Positions 27,447 to 35,787 of a DNA stretch of 64,000 nucleotides are shown one piece after another. Made by a program: the position numbers and the translations under genes. A model generated the notes under the pieces. The model did no database searches and was not told the DNA's origin. It worked only from the letters and a program-made list of their open reading frames with translations. Position 1 is the stretch's first letter. Each line of letters opens with the position of its first letter. The DNA is from a virus: IMG/VR virus record IMGVR_UViG_3300029286_000009, positions 62,001-126,000 of that record, one strand, 5' to 3'.

Positions 27447-27740
27447 CTATTTCTCCAGAAAATCAATAATATCCTGTAATCCGAAGTGGTGGGGGAATAG
27501 ACTAAGCAATTTGTCAATTCGAACCATTCCCCGTTGGTTACATATAACACAAGCAACTTGTAGGTAATAAGGTTCTCCCTTGTAAAATCTCTGGGGCATA
27601 CACCCACGCATAGGACCCCATGTTGGAACCATAAAGGGGACTGTCCCCTTTCCTTCGCACACCGGACAAGTTATTTTTTGCCAGGTCTTAAATCCTGCTT
27701 GTTCTACAGCTTGAATTTCCCAATCTTCTAGATACTCCAT
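27447..27740 (-). CDS. Small DnaJ-type zinc-finger protein
   Basis: 97 residues. CPVCEGKGTVPF and CVICNQRG are CxxCxGxG-type half-sites as in the DnaJ cysteine-rich domain; one pair of half-sites would bind one zinc. No J domain. A similar protein lies at 51360. It is embedded in the TNSSS array and ends ten bases before paralogue 3. Confidence 0.7.
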   Translation of the reverse strand: MEYLEDWEIQAVEQAGFKTWQKITCPVCEGKGTVPFMVPTWGPMRGCMPQRFYKGEPYYLQVACVICNQRGMVRIDKLLSLFPHHFGLQDIIDFLEK

Positions 27741-28052
27741 TTAATTCGCCCACTCATCACCCACTACATCAAGTTTGACATACTGGGGACTCACTTTCCA
27801 TTTCCCGTTTACTGGGCTGTTAACAACTATATTTACGGTTTTTCGGTTGATCTTCTCAATTACGCCCGTAAATTTTATCCCTTTATAAGGTGTTTTTGTT
27901 CCGATCCAATACACCTTTTGCCCAGGGAAGAACTTCAATGCTTCCTTAGCTTCGAGAATATCCCACTGTTGTTTTATTAATTCCCATGCTTCTTTACATT
28001 CTGCTACGGTTTTAAGTTTTTGTACACACTCTCTCAATTCTTTTGATAGCAA
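27741..28052 (-). CDS. Hypothetical protein with KOW/SH3-like beta segment
   Basis: 103 residues from a TTG at 28052 with AAAGGAG five bases upstream; a GTG at 28097 would add a cysteine-rich CCILCNC leader without a good ribosome site. The N-terminal half is helical; the C-terminal half (FFPGQKVYW, GVIEKINRKTVNIVV) looks like a small SH3/KOW barrel. Function unknown. It abuts the J-type zinc protein gene. Confidence 0.62.
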   Translation of the reverse strand: MLSKELRECVQKLKTVAECKEAWELIKQQWDILEAKEALKFFPGQKVYWIGTKTPYKGIKFTGVIEKINRKTVNIVVNSPVNGKWKVSPQYVKLDVVGDEWAN

Positions 28053-28100
28053 TTTTTCTCCTTTACAGTTACATAATATGCAGCATCTGTTCGTCACTCA

Positions 28101-28550
28101 CTACACCCCGTCACTCACTACGTCAATATGGTCGTTGATTCCTAGTTCAGTGAGCAACTTTTTTAGATTGTGAAACCCTTTCTTTAATTCTTCTGGGTCT
28201 TCCAAGACCACAATACCATCAGCTGTTAAGTAAAAACCAGGATAACCTATGCACATATAGAATAAATCGTAAGGTGGGCATTCAAGATAAACTCCCTCAG
28301 GCAAACAGGTCCCCAGTGCACCAAGAATCCCACTAAGCTCCCGCAGGATATAGCTCTCGGGGTCTTTCAAAAAGTTTTCCTTATTTGCTCTCCCGTAGTT
28401 TCTGTTGTATCTATCTAGTAGTTCTTCAGCGGGGCAAGATTTAACCAAATGTTTAAAAATAGACTCTGCTCGATCTCGGTGTAGTGAAACCCCAACAGCA
28501 ATAAACGATGTTGAACTTGAATTTGTTATGAATGTGTGGCAGTAGAACAT
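28101..28550 (-). CDS. TNSSS-family paralogue 4
   Basis: 149 residues. HTFITNSSSTSFIAVGVSL near the N-terminus; the core shares the [HC]IG[FY]P...L..DG segment with paralogue 2 and continues with EELKKGFHNLKKLLTELG; the end is charged and lacks the Trp motif. The ATG overlaps the upstream paralogue's stop by one base. Confidence 0.87.
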   Translation of the reverse strand: MFYCHTFITNSSSTSFIAVGVSLHRDRAESIFKHLVKSCPAEELLDRYNRNYGRANKENFLKDPESYILRELSGILGALGTCLPEGVYLECPPYDLFYMCIGYPGFYLTADGIVVLEDPEELKKGFHNLKKLLTELGINDHIDVVSDGV

Positions 28551-29062
28551 TATAATCCATACCCCTCAACCCACCATTTCGCAGAGCCTTTTGGTAGTTC
28601 AAACATATCACAGAATTCATCTATATATTTTTGTACCTCTTCTGGACTCATTTCGTAAGGGTCAAATCCTTCTGGTTCCCAATCACACGATCTACACAGG
28701 ACATAGAAGATCATGTAATAATCATCCGGATCATGCCGATCTAAGTCGCAAGTAGTAATTTTAACAGGTGTTTTAACATATGTCCTTTCTATACCGTTAT
28801 CATTCCATCCAATTCTACTCTCAGGATGTTTCTTTTCGTACTCTTTTTGGTATAGCCACATAATAAACTCTCTAAGGTCATTCAAATCGTTGAGTTGCTC
28901 TTTTGCCCAGCTATGACTGGCTTTGTAGGTATCCTTGTGTTGTTCGTAGAGTAGACGTATTCGGTCGTAAATTCCATCCAACTCTGGTTGGCGGTATAGA
29001 TTACCAAAACATACAAAAGCAGTTGTTGAACTATTAGTGATGTATTTAGAACGAATAAACAT
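28550..29062 (-). CDS. TNSSS-family paralogue 5 (TNSSTT variant)
   Basis: 170 residues. SKYITNSSTTAFVCFGNLY: the third Ser is replaced by Thr. The long acidic body includes MIFYVLCRSCDWEPEGFDP; the end is SAKWWVEGYGL, retaining tryptophans near the C-terminus. It overlaps both neighbours by one base, so this is a tightly packed operon. Confidence 0.85.
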   Translation of the reverse strand: MFIRSKYITNSSTTAFVCFGNLYRQPELDGIYDRIRLLYEQHKDTYKASHSWAKEQLNDLNDLREFIMWLYQKEYEKKHPESRIGWNDNGIERTYVKTPVKITTCDLDRHDPDDYYMIFYVLCRSCDWEPEGFDPYEMSPEEVQKYIDEFCDMFELPKGSAKWWVEGYGL

Positions 29063-29268
29063 CAGTCTATCTTTTTAACCTCGAATGCCCAATCCTGATT
29101 CCACGCATCATCTTTAGCAGTTTCCATATCTTTGTTACCGATGAACTCGGCATAGTCGGGGTATGCTGCAACAAAAGCATGCTTCCAGTGTGCTGAACCT
29201 ATTTCAACAATTTTAATTTGAAGGTCGTTGTCAAAAAAGTTAATAAATGCAACAGCAAATTTGTTCAT
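29062..29268 (-). CDS. Small hypothetical protein within the TNSSS array
   Basis: 68 residues from MNKFAVAFINFFDN; GGAGAGA precedes the ATG at 29268. It has an aromatic, alpha/beta-like pattern and no TNSSS motif (HAFVAAYPDYAEFIG). I do not recognise it. It overlaps the upstream paralogue by four bases. Confidence 0.65.
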   Translation of the reverse strand: MNKFAVAFINFFDNDLQIKIVEIGSAHWKHAFVAAYPDYAEFIGNKDMETAKDDAWNQDWAFEVKKID

Positions 29269-29645
29269 GATTCTCTCCAAGTAAACCAACTTGGTTTTTG
29301 TGGTGCAATTCCAAGTTTTTTACACGCTGCTTCTATAATGTCGTCCCACCCAGGCATTACTGTTGGGATTACATATGAATTATACCCGTAGGGGATTATA
29401 AATTGAGAGTGTTTAATATACATAATAGCAGTCTCCTCATCCCCAGAAAGGTATACAGGACACTTATCCCATGACAAGTTGCTTTTATCGTGATAAAAGT
29501 CTTCCCAATACAACGTGTCCCCGAATTCATCTACTAGGGGTTCGCTGTTCTCGTCCAGAGGGGAGACAGAGGGTAATTGTATTCCATAGGCAATAAGAGA
29601 TGTTGAAGAACTATTGGTAATAAATTTTGCACGATGGTAGGTCAT
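29265..29645 (-). CDS. TNSSS-family paralogue 6
   Basis: 126 residues from the ATG at 29645, which forms ATGA with the upstream stop and follows AAGGGGG. AKFITNSSSTSLIAYGIQLP at the start and KPSWFTWRES at the end. The body contains YWEDFYHD and IIEAACKKLGI, clearly alignable with paralogue 13 (YWEDYYEE, TIKDACRVLGV), so these two are close relatives although 6 kb apart. Confidence 0.88.
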   Translation of the reverse strand: MTYHRAKFITNSSSTSLIAYGIQLPSVSPLDENSEPLVDEFGDTLYWEDFYHDKSNLSWDKCPVYLSGDEETAIMYIKHSQFIIPYGYNSYVIPTVMPGWDDIIEAACKKLGIAPQKPSWFTWRES

Positions 29646-30001
29646 GAAGGCCCCCTTGTAAAGAACCACCCAGGGGATAGTCCGTCTAGGTTAATATTTA
29701 GTTCCTTAGCAAACTTGCGTAGAGCAATTTTTGATTCAGGCGTAACTCTATAAGAAATGCTATCCAGATGTAATGTGTAATTGCCACAGTTTTCAGTGTT
29801 TTCATAGCTGCGATCAACGTATAGAAGAATATTACCAGTATGGTCAGGGGTACCCCTGACGCCACTGTTGCCCTCATATAACAAATCGTAGAGGTCATCA
29901 GTTTTCTCTTTGACGAAAGGGGGCATATTAGGTACAATATAGCCCCACGCTATGAACGAAGTTGAACTTGAGTTCGTTACGTATGCTTTCCTTGTAAACA
30001 C
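29642..30001 (-). CDS. TNSSS-family paralogue 7
   Basis: 119 residues from a GTG at 30001, one base after the upstream stop, with GGAG seven bases upstream. KAYVTNSSSTSFIAWGYIVP at the start; LSPGWFFTRGPS at the end gives the P-x-W motif. GNILLYVDRSYE resembles segments of paralogues 6 and 8. Codon choice in the motif is TCA AGT TCA ACT. Confidence 0.86.
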   Translation of the reverse strand: MFTRKAYVTNSSSTSFIAWGYIVPNMPPFVKEKTDDLYDLLYEGNSGVRGTPDHTGNILLYVDRSYENTENCGNYTLHLDSISYRVTPESKIALRKFAKELNINLDGLSPGWFFTRGPS

Positions 30002-30002
30002 T

Positions 30003-30422
30003 CTAACGCTCCACATTAATAGCAATAGACCACTCGGGACACACATAATGCGGTATGTCATTCGCATCACAAAATCTTCTCAGTTGTTTAGCCATACCTA
30101 GTTCTTGTTCTCTTGTATAACCCATCAATTCCCGCAACTTTGACATAGGAAGAGGCATTACTCCGCCCTCCCACAAGCTTAGATATGAGTCTTGGTGGTA
30201 TATGATGGTGCGTTCGGAATCCCACATAGGATGTACAGCTATGGCGGGGTAACTTTTGTGGGCTATTTCTCCCAGCTTTTCTCCAGCTTTGTAGCTTAAC
30301 TCAGTTTCAAACCCGTAGAAAATAAAACTGGTGGAAGAAGAGTTAGTTATGAATGCCCGTCTAATAAAGTATTTATTAGCACTGGAATGAGTAGTGCCCA
30401 GAGTCTTCGTTACCGTATTCAA
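30003..30422 (-). CDS. TNSSS-family paralogue 8
   Basis: 139 residues from a TTG with GGAGG six bases upstream. This start adds about 20 residues before the usual position (IRRAFITNSSSTSFIFYG); at the usual position there is no start codon, only TAC. The end reads VCPEWSIAINVER, the P-x-W motif. The start region overlaps the upstream paralogue by 47 bases. The start is the least certain of the family. Confidence 0.8.
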   Translation of the reverse strand: MNTVTKTLGTTHSSANKYFIRRAFITNSSSTSFIFYGFETELSYKAGEKLGEIAHKSYPAIAVHPMWDSERTIIYHQDSYLSLWEGGVMPLPMSKLRELMGYTREQELGMAKQLRRFCDANDIPHYVCPEWSIAINVER

Positions 30423-30720
30423 ATTCGTCCTCCTTAAAATGTCCTAGGTATTCTATACAATAGAAAACCGCGTATCCTTTAAGTAATTTATCTGTTATGA
30501 CTGCCATTGCTTTGTTGTCCAGATACCTGTCAAGGGGGTCAGTTTCAACCACTAGTGGCATCTCGCAATGGGGGCAACGAAAACCTTCGCCACCTTTGTA
30601 CTGAGTCATCTCGTCCTCGTCAGGATATCTGCTAGGGTCTCTCTCCCACACAATCATACAGGATGAAGATGAATTTGTGACATACTTAGGTCGGTAGTAT
30701 ATTATGTATTTAAGTTGCAT
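30376..30720 (-). CDS. TNSSS-family paralogue 9 with internal zinc site
   Basis: 114 residues from the ATG at 30720 (GGAG six bases upstream). PKYVTNSSSSCMIVWERD at the start, then FRCPHCEMPLVV, a CxxC half-site not seen in other members. It lacks the C-terminal P-x-W motif, ending GHYSFQC. So the family N-terminus is attached to different bodies. Confidence 0.85.
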   Translation of the reverse strand: MQLKYIIYYRPKYVTNSSSSCMIVWERDPSRYPDEDEMTQYKGGEGFRCPHCEMPLVVETDPLDRYLDNKAMAVITDKLLKGYAVFYCIEYLGHFKEDEFEYGNEDSGHYSFQC

Positions 30721-31133
30721 GCAATTCTCCATCCTGGATCGGGGTTGTCAAAACGGTCGGGAGTTATACCATATTTGTGGCAGAATTCTATTATTTGAAG
30801 AGCCCACAGTCTTTTCGTAGAACTACATTTTCTCATATGCGTAAGCGGAAGTGCCTGTATACCACTTGTTGGTAAATAGTATCTTGATGCAGCAGCATAA
30901 ACAGCCCCTTCGATGTAGCCACCCTCCATCAGCATTACACTTATTGGTCCTTTTATATTTTCAGACCAATCAAATACAGCATTGTACACTTGCTGCTCAT
31001 CCATTAGCCCGATTTTTTCAGGTAGAATAATAGCTTGAGACATGGTGGCAAAGGAGTCATCAGAGAAGGTTATTCCAAAGAAGAGAAAGCTAGTTGATGA
31101 CGAATTCGTTATAAACGATCTTCTAACAAACAT
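30702..31133 (-). CDS. TNSSS-family paralogue 10
   Basis: 143 residues. MFVRRSFITNSSSTSFLFFG is the cleanest example of the N-terminal segment, starting at the ATG with AAAAGGA upstream. The end is PDPGWRIACNLNT (P-x-W). The middle has GPISVMLMEGGYIEGAVY and a helical ALQIIEFCHKYGITPD related to paralogue 8. Confidence 0.88.
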   Translation of the reverse strand: MFVRRSFITNSSSTSFLFFGITFSDDSFATMSQAIILPEKIGLMDEQQVYNAVFDWSENIKGPISVMLMEGGYIEGAVYAAASRYYLPTSGIQALPLTHMRKCSSTKRLWALQIIEFCHKYGITPDRFDNPDPGWRIACNLNT

Positions 31134-31151
31134 GCTGTTGTTGTCCTTTTT

Positions 31152-31220
31152 CTAGTCACTTACCTGTATAGAAATGCTTTGAGTGCGTAGTTGCCTATTA
31201 CGCTGGCTTAAAGCACTCAT
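31152..31220 (-). CDS. Possible 22-residue mini-gene
   Basis: AAAGGAG with six-base spacing to ATG and a 22-codon frame, MSALSQRNRQLRTQSISIQV plus SD, filling the only gap between two TNSSS genes. The strong ribosome site is the main support; the function is unknown. Confidence 0.4.
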   Translation of the reverse strand: MSALSQRNRQLRTQSISIQVSD

Positions 31221-31245
31221 TTTAAACTCCTTTATCGCACCTTAG

Positions 31246-31476
31246 TTAATCGTTCCACGCGATTTCTTCGTCAGCTTTTCTCTTTTCGTATGAGTCAATT
31301 GTTTTACACAATTTGAAAGCAGCTGATTTTAGCTCGGACAGGTCCGCTTCGTTCACATCCACCCATTGATTCTCAAGGTAGGAGGACGCATCCTTTATGG
31401 CACCAGCTACATCTGAGAGCAAAAACGCAGTGGAACTCGAGTTGGTTACATACTTCGTTCGGATATACCGGTTCAT
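31246..31476 (-). CDS. TNSSS-family paralogue 11 (short)
   Basis: 76 residues from the ATG at 31476 (AGGA upstream). YIRTKYVTNSSSTAFLLSDV at the start followed by an alpha-helical, charged remainder (LSELKSAAFKLCKTIDSYEK). Resembles paralogue 12, which is also short and helical. No C-terminal Trp motif. Confidence 0.82.
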   Translation of the reverse strand: MNRYIRTKYVTNSSSTAFLLSDVAGAIKDASSYLENQWVDVNEADLSELKSAAFKLCKTIDSYEKRKADEEIAWND

Positions 31477-31484
31477 ACAAATTC

Positions 31485-31775
31485 CTACGGCCACAGAGGT
31501 TCAACACCATTTTTTGCAGCTATATCCAGTAACGTTTGACATGCATTTGCGTAGTGGGCGTGGCTTTCTTGTAACTGCTTGAGAGTTCTGAGTTTGTTTG
31601 GAAGACTGATACCACTACCAATTGAGAGGCGCACATTGAGGGTTAAAGGTTTATTTTCATACGCAGTTAACAGCCCGTCTATTAAACAGCTAAGAGTTTC
31701 TTTAGACACTTCCATTTCTTTTCCTTTGGCTTCCCAAGACTTAGAAGAACCACAGTGGGGGCATATTAATTTCAT
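31485..31775 (-). CDS. Small zinc-ribbon/helical protein
   Basis: 96 residues. It begins MKLICPHCGSSKSWE, an N-terminal CxxC half-site; the remainder is predicted helical (TLKQLQESHAHYANACQTLL). Only one CxxC is visible, so metal binding may need a dimer. Overlaps the upstream gene by four bases. Confidence 0.68.
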   Translation of the reverse strand: MKLICPHCGSSKSWEAKGKEMEVSKETLSCLIDGLLTAYENKPLTLNVRLSIGSGISLPNKLRTLKQLQESHAHYANACQTLLDIAAKNGVEPLWP

Positions 31776-32002
31776 GGATAGATCACCAACGCTTTTTCAA
31801 TTTTATGTTCTTTATAGTGTTCGGGATGTAAGTCCATGCAGTCTGTATCAACAGGTTCCATATCAGTTTTATCGAAGAGGCAGACTTCCATTGACCACAA
31901 GGGAGCATAGCTATTTCCTTCCGGGTCTTTAGACACATAGATAGCCATATCGTCAGGTATTTTTTGCACTAATTTCTTTAAGTCCTTTCCGAGGAGTGTC
32001 AT
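31772..32002 (-). CDS. Small hypothetical protein
   Basis: 76 residues. MTLLGKDLKKLVQKIPDDM resembles the N-terminus of small phage proteins with a helix followed by a beta strand (AIYVSKDPEG); acidic. No recognised domain. It begins the - strand segment just downstream of a hairpin at 32041. Confidence 0.65.
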   Translation of the reverse strand: MTLLGKDLKKLVQKIPDDMAIYVSKDPEGNSYAPLWSMEVCLFDKTDMEPVDTDCMDLHPEHYKEHKIEKALVIYP

Positions 32003-32040
32003 GATATTTCCTTAGCAATTACGTTGAGTGTTTTTGGTAT

Positions 32041-32061
32041 GGGGAGCTATGAGAGCTCCCC
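32041..32061 (-). other. Intergenic hairpin with the same stem as the 26141 terminator
   Basis: GGGGAGCT, five-base loop, AGCTCCCC: a perfect eight-base stem with no T-run on the - strand after it. It follows the gene ending at 32076. Could be a terminator needing no U-tract or an RNA-processing or stability element. Confidence 0.55.
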
Positions 32062-32075
32062 TATTGCGTAAAGGT

Positions 32076-32444
32076 TTACATCTCGTTAACAAGCTTAGTC
32101 AACTCATCTACAGACATATCTCGCAAAGCTGCATCCTGCTTTTCTGCAATCACACCCAACAATTTCTGCTTGCGTTCTGACTTTGCTGCGACGTCTCGCC
32201 GGTCCTTCTGCTCCTGCAAGCGGATTCCCACGATGTGTTTCACGAGGGATATCTTAAGGTCGAGGATCTCGTCTTCTTGGCTCTTTATTTCGAGTAGGCT
32301 TTCTTCTTTCTGTGTCTTGATCTGTGCATTCAGTTCCTTGAAGATCGCATCAAGTGCCTTGAGGGACAAATCCCACAAGTCTTCTACTGAACACAGCCCT
32401 TTGTGGTTGAAACGTAACTTCAAACGTGTAGCTTTTTCGAACAT
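32076..32444 (-). CDS. Conserved coiled-coil phage protein
   Basis: 122 residues, almost entirely helical and charged. RLKLRFNHKGLCSVEDLWDL, KEESLLEIKSQEDEILDLKI, ERKQKLLGVIAEKQD and MSVDELTKLV are a pattern I recognise from small uncharacterised proteins in many phages. Its role is unknown; it may be a structural or assembly coiled coil. It sits right after the large 680-residue gene. Confidence 0.78.
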   Translation of the reverse strand: MFEKATRLKLRFNHKGLCSVEDLWDLSLKALDAIFKELNAQIKTQKEESLLEIKSQEDEILDLKISLVKHIVGIRLQEQKDRRDVAAKSERKQKLLGVIAEKQDAALRDMSVDELTKLVNEM

Positions 32445-32462
32445 AGTGATACTCCTTTTGTG

Positions 32463-34505
32463 TTAAAATACGACCTTTACGGTTCGTGTTATATGTCCCC
32501 CCAACTTGCAGACTACTGAGTTTCGTTTGGTCGTGCTAAACCCCAATCCCGATAGCTGGTTTGCGGAAGGTGCGACATGCATTTTACCACCCAGGGCCTC
32601 GAATACCTGTCTGTGCGGCATAAGATCTTCCCGCAAAAACTCGTTGAAGAATCCGTTAGGCGATGTGTCATTAACACAGTCTTTCAGGAGAAAGAAACAG
32701 TGCCGATGCCCGATTCCTGTTTGTGCATCCCAGTAGTTCGGGGAGAACATGCAAACAGAAACTGGTTGGAACTGATTAGTGTTAAGATTCCATATTTCTT
32801 TTGACGAAAGAGAAGAAGGTAAAGATTGGACGAAGTGAATACCCTTTTTCTTGTCAAAAGCTACTTTAGCTACAATAACTCGCTCATCCTGTCGGACTTC
32901 TTTATTATACTCATATGAGTAAACTTGTCCATCGTACTCAATTTCTGCTCTGAATCCGCCTCTTCCCCCGCGGTGTGTGTAGTTGTGAACATAAAAGTCA
33001 TACACACCTTCTTGCATTCTGTCTGAGGAGGTCCATGTGATGTTTTCTACCGCAACTTGGTCCCGGTTAGGGTGGATGATGTCTACGTCTAGCATACCAG
33101 TTGATGAGTGCTTACGCCCTTTGTTATGAAACCAAATGTGGGTCCCATTAGGTTCTTTGCAGTGTGCATCCAAGTCATTCAGATCCTTTCCGTCTTCGTT
33201 CCACTGTAGTGAAAATCTGAGCACCCCTTCGACGTTGCCTCCAGCTGCCTTCACCCGCTCTTTCATGCTGTCAGTGATGTTTCCGTTGTACGCCCATGAG
33301 AAACCGTTATTCCATTTGAAAAGAGTTTTGCTGTTTTTGTTCTGAGGAGCAATCACAGACACTAGATCTGAACTATGGCGGTTTTCCAGAAACACCTCAA
33401 TACCAGTAGTCCTGGGCAGTATCTGCGAAAGAAAGTGTTCAATTGGAACTTCTTCCACTCTATCAAACTGCTTAGGACTAGCGGCTACTTGCTGTTCCAG
33501 CTCTGCAAATATATTACTGCCCATTCGTTTCAGTGCATCTCTGTTAGCGAAAAGGATATTGTTAATCGTAATATCCTCGAGAGTAGCAAATCTCCGTTCC
33601 AACGAATCGAGTAGTCCCAACTCCGCTAGAGTAACTTGTGCCTGTTCAATCATTTTCTTCGTGAAGATCGCCTTAGGGCGTTTATAGTTCGTAGGTGCCA
33701 CGATGGACTCATACTTTCTTACAGCACCAGTTACATCCATTCCTGTTGTGATATCACTCAGAAGAACACCAACAGAATGGTTTCTTATCTTGCCTATAGC
33801 TCCACCAACTTCAACTGACTTACACCAGCAGTAGCAATCTTGTGCATTACTTGGCAAACTATGGTATGTGTTGTGCAAGGACAAGAACTTTGTTAAAGGA
33901 CCTTGCCATTCCTCTCCCCTGTAAAGAGAGTTCTGGGAGATAAGATCAAGAACAGTTTCAATAGCGTCCTTCGATATTTCGTCTAAAGAACGTTTGAACA
34001 CATTCTTTACATCTCGAAACTCCCCCATAAGAGATGCTTCCGATTTAGTTGAGCAAGTGACAAATTGTTTTGGCAGAGTAATCTGGAAATGATCCCACTT
34101 GCAGACACTATTGTTTGTGTGTGAATCATAATTGTGATCTGTCCCGAAGCTGGCAACCTTAGTCGCGAAAACGTCCTTGATAGCACCAGTCTTTACATAT
34201 GCGGACAACGCTTTGACGACTGGTCCATAGGTTGTATCTTCAGTTTCAAAATCCCACACAGTGATGACTTTGCTATTGGAGTCAATAACCGCAACATTTC
34301 CGAACGCACGAATGAACTGCTTGCAACAATTACAGTCGTGTTCCCGTCGCTCTCGAAAAACTTCATTTGTGCCAGGAGGAAAACTGTTGAGGTATATCTC
34401 CCATAATTCATTTTTGTCGATATCTGTTGTGAAGAGTGTTGTATGTTCTTTTAGCAGTGCTGAGACGTGCAACTGCATCAATTTTCTGAATTGCGTGAAT
34501 TCCAT
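32463..34505 (-). CDS. Large uncharacterised protein with a beta-sandwich region
   Basis: 680 residues, the longest - strand gene. The N-terminal part has DCNCCKQFIRAFGNVAVID, a Cys-rich strand. Residues ~430-540 (DLNDLDAHCKEPNGTHIWF, GVYDFYVHNYTHRGG) look like a calcium- or sugar-binding-type beta sandwich, similar to YfaP-like domains. I know similar full-length proteins from large phages but no function. The ATG lies just after a gene end at 34520. Confidence 0.8.
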   Translation of the reverse strand: MEFTQFRKLMQLHVSALLKEHTTLFTTDIDKNELWEIYLNSFPPGTNEVFRERREHDCNCCKQFIRAFGNVAVIDSNSKVITVWDFETEDTTYGPVVKALSAYVKTGAIKDVFATKVASFGTDHNYDSHTNNSVCKWDHFQITLPKQFVTCSTKSEASLMGEFRDVKNVFKRSLDEISKDAIETVLDLISQNSLYRGEEWQGPLTKFLSLHNTYHSLPSNAQDCYCWCKSVEVGGAIGKIRNHSVGVLLSDITTGMDVTGAVRKYESIVAPTNYKRPKAIFTKKMIEQAQVTLAELGLLDSLERRFATLEDITINNILFANRDALKRMGSNIFAELEQQVAASPKQFDRVEEVPIEHFLSQILPRTTGIEVFLENRHSSDLVSVIAPQNKNSKTLFKWNNGFSWAYNGNITDSMKERVKAAGGNVEGVLRFSLQWNEDGKDLNDLDAHCKEPNGTHIWFHNKGRKHSSTGMLDVDIIHPNRDQVAVENITWTSSDRMQEGVYDFYVHNYTHRGGRGGFRAEIEYDGQVYSYEYNKEVRQDERVIVAKVAFDKKKGIHFVQSLPSSLSSKEIWNLNTNQFQPVSVCMFSPNYWDAQTGIGHRHCFFLLKDCVNDTSPNGFFNEFLREDLMPHRQVFEALGGKMHVAPSANQLSGLGFSTTKRNSVVCKLGGHITRTVKVVF

Positions 34506-34519
34506 GGTAGTCCCTTTCT

Positions 34520-34789
34520 TTAGCCTTCCAGTTCGTTCACTTCGTAATCGTCTATGTATACTTCCGGCTTAAACACTAGTCCGCATCTCGGGCATCTAGT
34601 TGTATCTGGTTTGTCATTGTCACAGTAGATTCCATAAAGTTCTGGGTCAACTCCGTATGTACGTTTGATATAATTGTAGGGGTGCTCGGGGTGGTTCGAG
34701 TCCAGGCAGTCTCTGTTGTAAAGCATTCCTCCGGATTTCCACCACACAGGTATATCTATTTCTAGGGGTGGCACTTTGGTAATAGTCAT
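34520..34789 (-). CDS. Small hypothetical protein with CxxC
   Basis: 89 residues. A single TRCPRCGLVFKPEV half-site near residue 66; other cysteines (DC, YCD) could complete a zinc site. The N-terminal segment is Pro/Trp-rich. Overlaps the upstream TNSSS gene by four bases. Confidence 0.68.
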   Translation of the reverse strand: MTITKVPPLEIDIPVWWKSGGMLYNRDCLDSNHPEHPYNYIKRTYGVDPELYGIYCDNDKPDTTRCPRCGLVFKPEVYIDDYEVNELEG

Positions 34790-35055
34790 GGTGACAAACC
34801 CCCAGTGTTTCTCTTGAAGAGTAGTTTAACATAATCCTCTACACATAGTTGCTTGTGTTTATCGTAACCTTCAACAGCTGCTTGTATCTCTGCCGCTAGT
34901 TCATACAATTGGGGAAGCATATCTTGCCCTTCTCTATCCTCAAAATAGGCAGCACTAAGCAGGAGTTGGTGGGCGTTTTGTAGGTCGGCAATTGCTTCGT
35001 GAATCAAGTGCATACTCGAACTTGAGTTTGTTACGTATCTTGCTCGTGCGAACAT
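34786..35055 (-). CDS. TNSSS-family paralogue 12 (short)
   Basis: 89 residues. MFARARYVTNSSSSMHLIHE: the segment after the serines departs from the usual F-[IV]. The rest is helical (AIADLQNAHQLLLSAAYFED). It resembles paralogue 11 in size and helix content. The start is two bases after the end of paralogue 13. Confidence 0.83.
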   Translation of the reverse strand: MFARARYVTNSSSSMHLIHEAIADLQNAHQLLLSAAYFEDREGQDMLPQLYELAAEIQAAVEGYDKHKQLCVEDYVKLLFKRNTGGLSP

Positions 35056-35057
35056 TG

Positions 35058-35444
35058 CTATCCCTCATATCCTGTGTACCAGCCCAACCATGTGGGCTTC
35101 TGGTTTTCTACCCCTAAGACTCTGCAGGCGTCCTTAATTGTTTTATCCCAGTTTTCCTTAACACCAAGCTTAAGTTCAACACACCCATACTCAATATCTT
35201 GCCTGGATTTACTGACTACCATTACAGCGGCGTCCGACTCAGCCGCAATCCAAAATTCTACTTTAATGTCGCCGTAAGGTATTCCAGACAACTCCTCATA
35301 ATAATCTTCCCAGTATATCCTGTTACCGTTTTCATCACGTAGTTGTTCCTCGGAATCATCTGTAGGATATCCTGAGAGGGTTATCCCATAAGCAATAAAA
35401 GCAGTTGAGGAACTATTTGTTATAAATTTACGTCGTGTATACAT
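35058..35444 (-). CDS. TNSSS-family paralogue 13
   Basis: 128 residues. MYTRRKFITNSSSTAFIAYG at the start, KPTWLGWYTGYEG at the end; YWEDYYEELSG and ACRVLGVENQ align with paralogue 6. Motif codons are AGT TCC TCA ACT, a different Ser codon pattern from the other members, so conservation acts on the protein. Confidence 0.89.
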   Translation of the reverse strand: MYTRRKFITNSSSTAFIAYGITLSGYPTDDSEEQLRDENGNRIYWEDYYEELSGIPYGDIKVEFWIAAESDAAVMVVSKSRQDIEYGCVELKLGVKENWDKTIKDACRVLGVENQKPTWLGWYTGYEG

Positions 35445-35451
35445 AATTGCC

Positions 35452-35787
35452 TCATCTTTGTTCTAATTCGGGAGCTAATATTTCATATTGGTTGAGGTCT
35501 TCTTGGTAATCAATAAACCAACCAAATTTTTCCAGCATAATGTTTATTTCTTGCTCCGCTTCTTGTACGCTCTCTTTCATTGTATAGAGTGTGTTCACCA
35601 GAGTTTGGAGTTCCCCGAGGATCTGTTCGTTGGGTTCCTCGTCAGACTGTATACATTCTCTGAATTTACACAGGAGACTGGTGGCTGCGATAGGTGCTGC
35701 CCACAAGTATGTTTGCAACTTATGTAGTTCTTCAAGTATAATTTTTGTTGTTTCGTACCCAAAGCACGCTTTCTCAGATGTCATCAT
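35452..35787 (-). CDS. Helical hypothetical protein
   Basis: 111 residues, mostly alpha-helical and acidic (TKIILEELHKLQTYLW, LGELQTLVNTLYTMKESVQE). No motif recognised. The start overlaps the upstream zinc-ribbon gene by 14 bases. Confidence 0.65.
   Translation of the reverse strand: MMTSEKACFGYETTKIILEELHKLQTYLWAAPIAATSLLCKFRECIQSDEEPNEQILGELQTLVNTLYTMKESVQEAEQEINIMLEKFGWFIDYQEDLNQYEILAPELEQR

Noticed and set aside
26339-31494. TNSSS array as DNA repeats or a mobile-element array
   Set aside because: Nucleotide sequences of the copies differ even within the conserved peptide (TCN versus AGY serine codons), so these are not recent DNA repeats.
32506-34572. Many open frames on the + strand opposite the 680-residue gene
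   Set aside because: They lack ribosome sites and protein-like composition, and the - strand gene covers the stretch; they are antisense shadows.
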